Assembly (NCBI RefSeq): GCF_009856605.1
Contig: NZ_CP047242.1
Location: forward strand, 432,001 to 496,000
Origin: Trichormus variabilis 0441
GTDB lineage: Bacteria; Cyanobacteriota; Cyanobacteriia; Cyanobacteriales; Nostocaceae
DNA: 64,000 bases
Direction of reading: 5' to 3'
The notes below the pieces were generated by a model. The model had not been told where the DNA came from, searched no databases, and saw only the letters and a list, made by a program, of their open reading frames with translations. The first letter of the stretch is position 1, and each line of letters begins with the position of its first letter. The translations under genes and the position numbers were made by a program. Below are positions 35,940 to 43,273 of this stretch, piece after piece.

Positions 35940-36764
35940 TTAATTACTCATTACCTGTGAGTTGTTTGCTAACCACAGGTCAATATCGTTTATTACCTGC
36001 TGGGGTATTTCCCAAGGGAAAAGATGGGCGGTATGAGGGTAGCATTGCCACTGACTCTGTTTGAGATGTTGGGCTGTTTCTAAACTAGAATCGGCTGTAA
36101 TGTGTTTATCTTGAGCGCCAGCCAGCACCAGACTAGGGCAATGAATTTGCTCAAGGTCTGCGAGTCGGTTGTATCCTAAACGCAAGGCGCTGTTAAGGGC
36201 GCGAGTGGCAGATGGAGAAGTTTGCAAGTAAGCTGGCAAAGCTTCCCTGGCTATGTAATTATAGGCAGTGGGTGTGTGTTGCTGTATGAGATAACGAAAC
36301 AGCGATCGCTTGCCAAAAGTCTCAATATTCCAGCGCCAGCCCGGTTTGATGTAGTTTAGTAACCCAGCAACACCTGTATAAAGATTATCCTGCCAGGAAA
36401 TCGGTGGATGATTACCACGGGGTCTAGCTGCTGTCGCCACCAAAATCAGCCCAGTGATACGCTGCGGTAGGCGCAAAGCCAACTCCATCGCTAAAATCCC
36501 ACCCAAAGACCATCCCAATACTAAGCATTTCTCGATCTGCAAACGATCTAATAAAGCTTCTAAGTCGGTTAAATGATCCTGCATGGTAAAGTTGCCCCGA
36601 AAGCGACTGGTGCCGTAGCCACGCAAATCAGGGGCAATAGTTTGGTAACGTTTTGATAAGTGATTTGTAAAAACCGACAGACTCCGACCACTACCAGGAT
36701 GTCCATGCAGTCCTAATATGGGGAAACCTTGACCTTGGATATGAATGTTAAGTTTCTCAGTCAC
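35940..36764 (-). CDS. Alpha/beta hydrolase
   Basis: About 274 residues from the GTG ending at 36764 (TEKLNIHIQGQGFPILGLHG). The oxyanion region is HGHPGSGRS, the nucleophile elbow GWSLGG (Ser), with GAQDKHITADSS giving the acid and HTAHLFPWE the catalytic His. DLRGYGTSRF is the typical post-strand motif. Substrate unknown. An ATG further up (36929) would overlap queF by 44 bp and add ~55 residues lacking family features, so I prefer the GTG. It lies directly downstream of queF in the same direction and is probably co-transcribed. Confidence 0.85.
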   Translation of the reverse strand: MTEKLNIHIQGQGFPILGLHGHPGSGRSLSVFTNHLSKRYQTIAPDLRGYGTSRFRGNFTMQDHLTDLEALLDRLQIEKCLVLGWSLGGILAMELALRLPQRITGLILVATAARPRGNHPPISWQDNLYTGVAGLLNYIKPGWRWNIETFGKRSLFRYLIQQHTPTAYNYIAREALPAYLQTSPSATRALNSALRLGYNRLADLEQIHCPSLVLAGAQDKHITADSSLETAQHLKQSQWQCYPHTAHLFPWEIPQQVINDIDLWLANNSQVMSN

Positions 36765-36885
36765 AGTAATTAATTCAAAATTCTTAATACCCCATGAGTA
36801 GGGGCGGGTTAATCCAATATGATGCACAGTTAAGGATGCTCCCGTCCCTACAAAACCAAATTTTAAACCTACTCCCTGGCGTTCC

Positions 36886-37296
36886 TTATTTCCTGTGCTT
36901 AACTTCCACCACAGTATGAACGTTCCCACGGGGGGTAAAATCAGCTTTGACAGTTGCTTCTAGAGGGTCACAAGCTGCGACAAAATCATCGAGAATTTGG
37001 TTGGCTGATTCTTCGTGGGAAATGTAGCGATCGCGGTAACTGTTAATGTAAAGTTTGAGAGCCTTTAATTCCACCACTCGCTCATCAGGGACATAGGTAA
37101 TATAAATAGTGGCAAAGTCAGGATAACCGGAAAATGGACACTTACAAGTAAATTCCGGCAAGGTAATATTAATATCATAGCGCCGACCCACACGCGGATT
37201 GGGAAAGGTAATTAATTGTCCTTCCGCAATCTCCCGTTCGCCATACTTAACTTCCTGGCTAGGCTGAGATACCGTTTCCGGTGAAGAATTACTCAT
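36886..37296 (-). CDS. queF: NADPH-dependent 7-cyano-7-deazaguanine reductase QueF
   Basis: Reduces preQ0 to preQ1 in the queuosine tRNA-modification pathway. 136 residues, the short unimodular type. EFTCKCPFSGYPDFATIYITY contains the catalytic Cys (CPFSG) and Asp (PDFA). The NADPH-binding QueF motif is ELKALKLYINSYRD, followed by ISHEESANQIL. No preQ1 riboswitch is evident in the short upstream gap of ~77 bp. It is the first gene of a likely pair with the alpha/beta hydrolase. Confidence 0.96.
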   Translation of the reverse strand: MSNSSPETVSQPSQEVKYGEREIAEGQLITFPNPRVGRRYDINITLPEFTCKCPFSGYPDFATIYITYVPDERVVELKALKLYINSYRDRYISHEESANQILDDFVAACDPLEATVKADFTPRGNVHTVVEVKHRK

Positions 37297-37373
37297 AAAT
37301 TATTAGTCCAAAGAAATGTAAAGATCCATCACTAATAACTTAACATCCAACACCCAGCACCCAGCCCTCGAAA

Positions 37374-37769
37374 CTATTCTCGCTCCCAATCAGGACAACT
37401 TCCATCATCCCACCCATGAGGGTGCATACCGCAGACTAGCAAATTACCTCCATACACATGACCGTGGTAATTACTGCAACCTATACAGGCAGCATTTTGT
37501 TCTGTTGTCGCTTCGACTGAATAAGGAAAGCCAGGATCAACATCCGCCACAACATCCTCTAGTTCCCAGTAGATATCCAGAATCGGCTCGGTTAAATCCT
37601 GTAAATACTGGTCAACTTCGGTAACAATACTGTTTTGGACTTGTTCAGTGAATTCTTCTGTTAGCTCAAAAAAGGCATCTACCATTTCACCCATTCCTAA
37701 GAAGAAGCGTTCTACTTCATCGGCCGCAGTTTCCACCATTTCCATCAAATCTTTTTGCCATTGATCCAT
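37374..37769 (-). CDS. Small acidic protein with C-terminal Cys/His cluster
   Basis: 131 residues from the ATG ending at 37769 (MDQWQKDLMEMVETAADEVE). The N-terminal ~90 residues form a long acidic amphipathic helix region (MVDAFFELTEEFTEQVQNSI). The C-terminus carries CIGCSNYHGHVYGGNLLVCG, then MHPHGWDDGSCPDWE: C-x2-C, C-x-M-H-P and C-P-D-W-E, suggesting metal or cluster binding. I believe it is a conserved cyanobacterial family but cannot name it. A longer frame to 37838 adds a hydrophobic leader-like stretch, MYFSVSSQVALCVLFFASQG; if used it would be an export signal, but the ATG at 37769 is better placed for the family core. Confidence 0.65.
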   Translation of the reverse strand: MDQWQKDLMEMVETAADEVERFFLGMGEMVDAFFELTEEFTEQVQNSIVTEVDQYLQDLTEPILDIYWELEDVVADVDPGFPYSVEATTEQNAACIGCSNYHGHVYGGNLLVCGMHPHGWDDGSCPDWERE

Positions 37770-37925
37770 AAACTTAACGCCCTGGCTTGCAAAAAATAGG
37801 ACGCATAGTGCTACTTGACTGGAAACACTAAAGTACACCCTAGATCACATATATTATAGATTCTCAGGTACGTACTAGTACGCCCAGTTCACACCGTGCT
37901 GATAGGACTTTTAACTGAGCAATCT

Positions 37926-38306
37926 CTATTCTTTTTGCAATCTTTTTAACTCTTCTTGCAGGTCTAGCACTTGTTGGCGCAGTTCATCTACTTTCTCTGT
38001 TGATGCCTCTTTCACCGTTGGTTCTTCATCTTCCTCTAAAATTTCGATGCGACGAGGTTCAGAAGAGGGCGGTTTTCCAGGAGCTTCATCTGTTGCTGGA
38101 GGCTGTTGGGCTTGCTTCATCATATCTTCCACAAAGCGACGGGCTTCGTCTGTGGTCATTTCACCCTTGGCAACCATCTCGTCTGCCAGTTTTTGGACTT
38201 GCGATCGCAGTTCAGTTAATTTACCCCCAGCTTTCTCGCCAGCGTAAGAAGCCAATCCGACACCGAGGTAAAATGCTTTTTGAACAATATCTCCAAAACC
38301 AGGCAT
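37926..38306 (-). CDS. Phasin-like/coiled-coil protein
   Basis: 126 residues. MPGFGDIVQKAFYLGVGLAS is an amphipathic N-terminal helix, followed by a helix with AGGKLTELRSQVQKLADEMV, then a Pro/Glu-rich linker and a C-terminal heptad coiled coil (VDELRQQVLDLQEELKRLQK). This layout resembles small phasin-like proteins and the cyanobacterial homologues annotated so. A true polyhydroxyalkanoate-granule role is unproven. It starts just 3' of the SRP RNA gene on the same strand (about 25 bases apart). Confidence 0.65.
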   Translation of the reverse strand: MPGFGDIVQKAFYLGVGLASYAGEKAGGKLTELRSQVQKLADEMVAKGEMTTDEARRFVEDMMKQAQQPPATDEAPGKPPSSEPRRIEILEEDEEPTVKEASTEKVDELRQQVLDLQEELKRLQKE

Positions 38307-38331
38307 TGCTGCTGATAGCTCCTAATAAATA

Positions 38332-38429
38332 GGGCGACCCGGAGACTACGCCTACTACAAGCATCCTGTGTTGCTGCTACCTTCCGGTCCTGACAAGGTT
38401 TAGGCGTTGGAGTCGCATAGATCCAGGTC
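38332..38429 (-). ncRNA. ffs: Signal recognition particle RNA (4.5S-type, ffs)
   Basis: The minus strand contains TGTCAGGACCGGAAGGTAGC followed by AGCAACACAGGATG, the conserved SRP RNA domain IV tip (the GGUCAGG-xCCGGAAGG-xAGCAGC class) to which Ffh binds. Flanking segments GACTCCAACGCCTAAACCTT and GGATGCTTGTAGTAGGCGTA, then GTCTCCGGGTCGCCC can pair into the long hairpin expected of the ~97-nt bacterial small form. Ends are approximate. The GGAA tetraloop and both internal loops are visible. Confidence 0.93.
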
Positions 38430-38465
38430 TATTAATAATATAACATCAAATTCCGTAACTGTGCG

Positions 38466-38732
38466 TTATTCAACAACAATTTTCCATTCGTAAAGTTTAA
38501 AGTTGACACAACCGCTCTTTACTAAGGGATCATCGGCAACAATGGCCTCGGCTTCTGCCATTGAAGCAGCCTCAAATAGCAACATCCCGCCACCGAATTG
38601 CGCCCAATAACCTGTTCGGGCTTTGTAACCCTTGGTAATCAAATCTCTGACGTAGGCTTGGTGAGCTGGTACGTATTGGTCAAAGATGGATTTATCAACT
38701 TTGCCTTCTTCTAACTTGACGAACCACGGCAT
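38466..38732 (-). CDS. YciI-like protein
   Basis: 88 residues. The YciI fold (ferredoxin-like dimer) is suggested by MPWFVKLEEGKVDKS, DQYVPAHQAYVRDLITKGY (the conserved R/H region), FGGGMLLFEAASMAEAEAIV and the ADDPLVKSGCVNFKLYEWK end, where D-P-x(2)-xG is the family signature. Proposed enzymatic activity for YciI proteins is unproven. Monocistronic, just 5' of the SRP RNA gene on the same strand. Confidence 0.9.
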   Translation of the reverse strand: MPWFVKLEEGKVDKSIFDQYVPAHQAYVRDLITKGYKARTGYWAQFGGGMLLFEAASMAEAEAIVADDPLVKSGCVNFKLYEWKIVVE

Positions 38733-38872
38733 TTTGCTTGCAACCTCTAGAAATCCTATTTTCTAATATTTTTAACGGTAATGTTATCTTTAGGGAAATA
38801 GAGTGAGGAGCGATCGCAGTTTTTTAGATCGTTAATTTTCAAACTACTGTATTTGATCTTCCCTTTTGAATT

Positions 38873-39424
38873 TTGAATTTACCAAAAAGTCGTTTTTTCG
38901 TCGCCTTGCTACCGCCGCAAGAGATACAAGACTACGCCAACCAAATCAAACAGCACTTTGCAGATCATTACGCTAGTCGCCACGCGCAAAAGTCGCCGCC
39001 ACACATTACACTGCAACCACCGTTCGAGTGGGTAGATAATCATATATCTATACTAGAAACCTCCTTGAGAGATTTTGCCAGCCAGCAACAGTCGATACCA
39101 GTAACTCTCAGTGGTTTTGATGCCTTTGCACCCCGTGTTATTTATATCAATGTCGAGAGAAGTCCAGCACTGTTGAACTTGCAAGCTGAGTTAATCGGCC
39201 ATACAGAAGCTACCTTGAAGATTGTAGATGCAGTTGGCAAACAACGCCCTTTTGTACCACACATGACAGTAGGCTTTCGAGACTTAACAAAACAAAACTT
39301 TCAGGCTGCTTGGACAGAATTTGCCAATCGTCAACTAGATTTTGAATTCACTGCGGATAAGTTAACTTTGCTGATTCACGATGGTAGACGTTGGCTGATT
39401 AAGTCAGAGTTTAATTTCCTCTAA
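38873..39424 (+). CDS. LigT/2'-5' RNA ligase-type 2H phosphoesterase
   Basis: 183 residues with the two HxTx motifs of the 2H phosphoesterase superfamily: PPHITLQPPFEW and PFVPHMTVGF. These act on 2',3'-cyclic phosphates or 2'-5' linkages in RNA. RFFVALLPPQEIQDYANQI is the first strand and helix of the fold. There is no ATG; the reading begins at TTG 38873 (MNLPKSRFF), without a clear ribosome-binding site, and the FVALLPP strand leaves no room for a later start. Substrate unknown. Confidence 0.88.
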   Translation: MNLPKSRFFVALLPPQEIQDYANQIKQHFADHYASRHAQKSPPHITLQPPFEWVDNHISILETSLRDFASQQQSIPVTLSGFDAFAPRVIYINVERSPALLNLQAELIGHTEATLKIVDAVGKQRPFVPHMTVGFRDLTKQNFQAAWTEFANRQLDFEFTADKLTLLIHDGRRWLIKSEFNFL

Positions 39425-39523
39425 TCGGCAGCACATATAACTTTTTATTACAGATGCTTTGAGTGTAAAGACAGAAAGGTTTGATTATTAAGTGTATATA
39501 TTAATCAAATAAGTACACTTAAC

Positions 39524-40255
39524 ATGAGTATCACCGAGACGCTCAGAAAAGGGTCAAAAGGCTCAGAGGTGAGCGAACTGCAAGAAATACTAGTTAAACT
39601 AAAATTCGATCCAGGTCGGATAGATGGTGATTTCGGTAACAAAACAGAAGCGGCTGTCAAACAATTCCAACAAAAACAAAATATTACTCCTGATGGCGTA
39701 GTAGAGATAAATACTCGTAATGCTTTAAATAAAGCCATTCAGCGACAAATAGAAATAGCAAAACTTTATGGTGGAGCTTCCGGTAAATTACCACTACCAG
39801 GGGTGAATTTGATCAAAGAATTTGAGGGCTGTAAGTTGATAGCTTATCCCGACCCTCTCTCTAAAGGTAAACCTTATACTATTGGTTGGGGTTCTACTGT
39901 AAAAAAAGATGGTAGCGAATGGTCTTTGGGGGAAAAAATTACCCAAGTAGAGGCGGATGAACTGTTAATTTTTCAGTTAGAGCGTAAATATTTACCACCT
40001 CTAGAGAGAATACTTAGATGGGAAGATTTCAATCCTTACCAACAAGGAGCATTATTGAGTTTTGCTTATAACTTGGGGGCAAATTTCTATGGTTCTAAAG
40101 GTTTTGAGACAATTACTAGAGTATTGAATAATCAAGAGTGGGACAAAATTGAACCCACTCTAATTATGTATAGAAATCCGGGTAGTCCAGTTGAGGCGGG
40201 GTTAAGACGCAGACGAGTGGCTGAGGCTAAACTATTTCTTCAGCCATTGTCATAG
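39524..40255 (+). CDS. Peptidoglycan-binding + GH24 lysozyme (phage-type muramidase)
   Basis: 243 residues. N-terminal peptidoglycan-binding type 1 domain (~5-65): GSKGSEVSELQEILVKL, RIDGDFGNKTEAAVKQFQQ. The GH24 lysozyme domain follows: LIKEFEGCKLIAYPDP holds the catalytic Glu (F-E-G), then YTIGWGST with the Thr, and GALLSFAYNLGANF. It hydrolyses MurNAc-GlcNAc bonds. Phage-like sequence and lack of a signal peptide suggest a phage-derived endolysin or a protein exported by another route. No phage genes flank it. Confidence 0.92.
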   Translation: MSITETLRKGSKGSEVSELQEILVKLKFDPGRIDGDFGNKTEAAVKQFQQKQNITPDGVVEINTRNALNKAIQRQIEIAKLYGGASGKLPLPGVNLIKEFEGCKLIAYPDPLSKGKPYTIGWGSTVKKDGSEWSLGEKITQVEADELLIFQLERKYLPPLERILRWEDFNPYQQGALLSFAYNLGANFYGSKGFETITRVLNNQEWDKIEPTLIMYRNPGSPVEAGLRRRRVAEAKLFLQPLS

Positions 40256-40285
40256 TCTTAGGGGGGAGTTATTTAACATCAATTA

Positions 40286-41002
40286 TCAGGCTAAATCGAA
40301 CAGCAATAACTCTGTACCGACGCTTGTACTGATTTTCAGTTGCTCTTCTGTGTTGATTTGTACGCCATCACCTGCTCTGAGTTCTTCACCATTTAAAGTG
40401 GCGACACCTTGAGCGATTTGCAACCAAGCATAGCGATCGCCTTTTACGTGATAATTGACTACATCACCTGGTTTTAAAATAGAGGCGTAGATATCAACAT
40501 TTTGGTGAATAGTGACAGCACCATCACGTCCGTCTTTAGCAGCTACAAGACGCAGTTGACCGCGTTTTTCTTCTGGGGTGAAAGCTTTCTGTTGGTATCT
40601 GGGTGCTAATCCTTGTTCGTCAGGTAAAATCCAGATTTGCAGTAAATGTAATGCTTCGGTGCGTGAGTGGTTAAATTCACTATGTTGAATTCCCGTACCA
40701 GCACTCATAATCTGCACATCGCCAGGACGAATAACTGAACCAGTACCCAAACTGTCTTTATGCTCTACTGCACCTGAGAGTACATAAGTGAGAATTTCCA
40801 TATCACGATGTCCATGAGTGGGAAATCCTGCACCAGGTGCAATGCGGTCGTCATTGATGACTCGTAAGGAACGGAATCCCATACGGTTGGGATCATAAAA
40901 ACTGCTGAAAGAAAAGGTGTGATAACTATCAAGCCAACCTGTTTGACTACGACCCCGTGCATTTCTATCATGAATGAGATTGTTGATTGTATTTTGAGAC
41001 AT
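40286..41002 (-). CDS. Pirin-family bicupin protein (YhhW-like)
   Basis: 238 residues. The pirin N-terminal cupin has [39 protein letters not shown] (metal ligands HGHRDME), then EHKDSLG and [13 protein letters not shown] (remaining His). The C-terminal cupin is the shorter YhhW type. Bacterial pirins of this class have quercetin dioxygenase activity in vitro; the physiological substrate is unknown. 190 bp separate it from the dps gene on the same strand. Confidence 0.92.
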   Translation of the reverse strand: MSQNTINNLIHDRNARGRSQTGWLDSYHTFSFSSFYDPNRMGFRSLRVINDDRIAPGAGFPTHGHRDMEILTYVLSGAVEHKDSLGTGSVIRPGDVQIMSAGTGIQHSEFNHSRTEALHLLQIWILPDEQGLAPRYQQKAFTPEEKRGQLRLVAAKDGRDGAVTIHQNVDIYASILKPGDVVNYHVKGDRYAWLQIAQGVATLNGEELRAGDGVQINTEEQLKISTSVGTELLLFDLA

Positions 41003-41159
41003 AGATTTACCTCGTTAATTGGTAATTTTAATTGGTGATACAAGAACTTATTTTTGTTGGGTTCAATTTGGTAAAATGAAATTTTTAAAATACATTTTTG
41101 TTTTTTATAATTTATTTTTTGAACTATTTAAATAGTAAGATATGGCAATATAAAATGAA

Positions 41160-41186
41160 AAGTACGCACTAAAAAGTGGCGTACTT
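41160..41186 (-). terminator. Terminator after dps
   Basis: AAGTACGC-ACT and AGTG-GCGTACTT form an 11-bp stem with one bulged G and loop AAAA. On the minus strand the stem is followed by TTTTCATTTTATATT, a T-rich tail fitting an intrinsic terminator for the dps transcript, about 50 bases past the dps stop. Confidence 0.7.
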
Positions 41187-41234
41187 ACCAAAAAGATACT
41201 ATGAAATTGCAATTATAGAGATTCCCAAAAAAGT

Positions 41235-41801
41235 TTATCTAACAGCAGCTGGCTGTTGAATTTTATTAGCAATTGCACCACCGTCTTCTTTAACAGCTGC
41301 TGCTTGTAGATGCGCGTCTAGGAACCACAGTCGCTTATCGATGGTGCGGGAGATTTCGGTATAAAGGTCTGCGGTATCAGCATCACCTAAATCATCAGTT
41401 TTAGCGATCGCTTCTCGGATATGCTTGGCGTAGGGTGCAAATCGGTCTGCTAAAGCTGCTACGTACTCCTGACTATCCAAAATATCAAAGGGAAATTCTG
41501 GCAAAATTGAATTTTTTGCGGCGGCGCGTGCTGTTCCTACAGCATATCCACCCAAAGCAGTTACCCTTTCAGCCACAAGATCAACAAACTCTTCTAATTC
41601 CCCAGCGAGTTCGTCGAATAATTCGTGTAATTGATAGAAATCAGTACCTTTAACATTCCAATGGGCTTGTTTTGCCTGAGTTTTTAAGTCCAAAGTGGCT
41701 GCTAAAGTTTGATTGAGGATAGCAACAATTTGTACCCGTTTTTCAGATGGAATATCAATACGGGTGGGATAGAGACGGGATGACAGAGTATTATCACTCA
41801 T
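41235..41801 (-). CDS. Dps-family DNA-binding ferritin-like protein
   Basis: 188 residues. The ferroxidase site is in AKQAHWNVKGTDFYQLHELF and ELAGELEEFVDLVAERVTAL (His, Asp, Glu ligands shared across dimer interface). The N-terminal ~25 residues are the family-variable tail. It oxidises ferrous iron with peroxide and stores it, protecting DNA. Divergent from the rubrerythrin gene across ~400 bp, an oxidative-stress pair, and probably regulated in common, which is inference. Confidence 0.95.
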   Translation of the reverse strand: MSDNTLSSRLYPTRIDIPSEKRVQIVAILNQTLAATLDLKTQAKQAHWNVKGTDFYQLHELFDELAGELEEFVDLVAERVTALGGYAVGTARAAAKNSILPEFPFDILDSQEYVAALADRFAPYAKHIREAIAKTDDLGDADTADLYTEISRTIDKRLWFLDAHLQAAAVKEDGGAIANKIQQPAAVR

Positions 41802-42197
41802 GATTCTACCTAATGGCTTGTGCGAATTAACTCTCTAGATAGTAGGATTAAGTGCCTCTTGTGCGTAACTCTCTAGCGATAGATAACATTCATCTTAGAC
41901 ATGAATGCCAGCGATAGATGCAGAAAAATGATGAATGCGCTGTCCTCGTGCTGTTTTTCGCTACAAATCGGTATTCACAAAAGGATAGTAGAGGATTAAC
42001 CGGACTTTATATTGGGAAGCCTCTCATCTTCTCAATGCAGCTGCTTTATAATTGTCCTGTCGTAGCTAACAAAACGGGTAAATAAATATGGGCAGCAAAT
42101 GTGGGTAAAGTTGTTTTGTACACACCAATAACAACTTATTTACGTGATTTAGAGCCCATATTTGCTATGTAAATATACTTTACTACATCCAAAGACT
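41802..42197. other. Intergenic region between divergent dps and rubrerythrin genes
   Basis: 396 bases containing both promoters. CATTCAT-CTTAGAC-ATGAATG (about 41888-41908) is a 7-bp inverted repeat flanked by two AGCGATAGAT copies, a possible operator or hairpin. I do not see a convincing PerR- or Fur-type box. No gene or RNA is recognised. Confidence 0.5.
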
Positions 42198-42911
42198 ATG
42201 GATTTATCAAACTTTACTACACTGCAAAACTTAGAAGCTGCCTTTGGTGGTGAATCAATGGCAAATCGTAAGTATTTATTTTTTGCCGAAGTAGCCCGTA
42301 AACTGGGATTTACAGATTTGGCTAAACTATTTCGGGAAACAGCAGAGCAAGAAACAGAACACGCTTTTGCCCATTTTGAGTTACTGCATCCCGAATTGGT
42401 TGTAGAAAATCCGTCTGCCTTAACTGACGAACAAAAGCGAGAAATTGTCTCTCGGTGTTTATCTTTGGCTATTGAAGGCGAAACCTACGAATACACTACA
42501 ATGTATCCTGATTTTGCCGCAGCTGCCCAAAGCGATCGCGATCATCCGGCGGCGGAAGAATTTCTCAAACAAGCGCAAGAATCTAGCGAACACGCCAGCA
42601 CTTTCCGCGAAGCTGCACACCGCTTTGGTTTATTGAAGTTTATCGAAAATTACCACGCCGATCGCTACACTGAAGCATTAGAAGTATTAAATGGTGGACA
42701 ACCTGTTACCAGAGTAGTTGGTGAAGATCCCAACACTCGTAAATGGATTTGCAGACAATGCAGTATGATTTATGATCCTGTTGCAGGTGATCCCGATTCT
42801 GGAATTGCGCCAGGTACGCCATTTGAAGATATCCCTGACGATTGGCAATGTCCGATTTGTGGCGCTACCAAAAAGACATTTAAGCTACTTGAGGAAAAAA
42901 CTGCGGCTTAG
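42198..42911 (+). CDS. rbr: Rubrerythrin
   Basis: 237 residues from the ATG at 42198. An N-terminal ferritin-like diiron four-helix domain: [52 protein letters not shown] and [15 protein letters not shown] supply the Glu/His ligands. The C-terminal rubredoxin domain: [15 protein letters not shown] and [15 protein letters not shown] give the CxxC...CxxC iron site. It reduces hydrogen peroxide. In heterocyst formers a rubrerythrin protects nitrogenase-containing cells from peroxide, so expression in heterocysts is plausible but not shown here. Upstream frames to 42162 have no ribosome-binding site. Confidence 0.96.
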   Translation: MDLSNFTTLQNLEAAFGGESMANRKYLFFAEVARKLGFTDLAKLFRETAEQETEHAFAHFELLHPELVVENPSALTDEQKREIVSRCLSLAIEGETYEYTTMYPDFAAAAQSDRDHPAAEEFLKQAQESSEHASTFREAAHRFGLLKFIENYHADRYTEALEVLNGGQPVTRVVGEDPNTRKWICRQCSMIYDPVAGDPDSGIAPGTPFEDIPDDWQCPICGATKKTFKLLEEKTAA

Positions 42912-43273
42912 AGGCAACTATTTGATTTGTCCAATATACGTAGGGCAGACACTTACGTTTGTTCAATCATCAAATCAGATTCCCATAGGAGGCTTGGTAA
43001 TTGGTAAACATCAAAACCAATTACCAATCAGCTATTACCTATTCCCAAGCATAAATCAAACTCGATATTACCGAAGAATTCAGAATACATCTCCCTGAAT
43101 CCAGAATAGATTCTGTCCGACTGGATGGAGAATCGAGGTTTAAAGCAGAACGTTTTTAATCGTGGATAAGAAAAAAATTCTTTCCGTGGCTGTTACCCTT
43201 GACTTCAGGCATGGGGTATTCTGAATTCTGTAGCTTGCTTCCCTGAAAGGGTATTCTGTCTTCTGACTCCTTC
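42912..43273. other. Gene-free stretch with tandem repeats after rubrerythrin
   Basis: GGTAATTGGTAAACATCAAA then ACCAATTACCAATCAGCTAT forms an inverted pair of heptamer arrays (43000-43035). GAATTCAGAATAC (about 43076) reappears in inverse near 43213, giving a further hairpin of about 180 bases. No gene is recognised. Confidence 0.55.

Noticed and set aside
36765..36929. N-terminal extension of the alpha/beta hydrolase
   Set aside because: It overlaps queF and lacks features of the family; the GTG at 36764 gives the normal N-terminus.
37297..37373. A preQ1 riboswitch ahead of queF
   Set aside because: The gap is only 77 bases and lacks the short GC hairpin with A-rich tail expected; nothing convincing seen.
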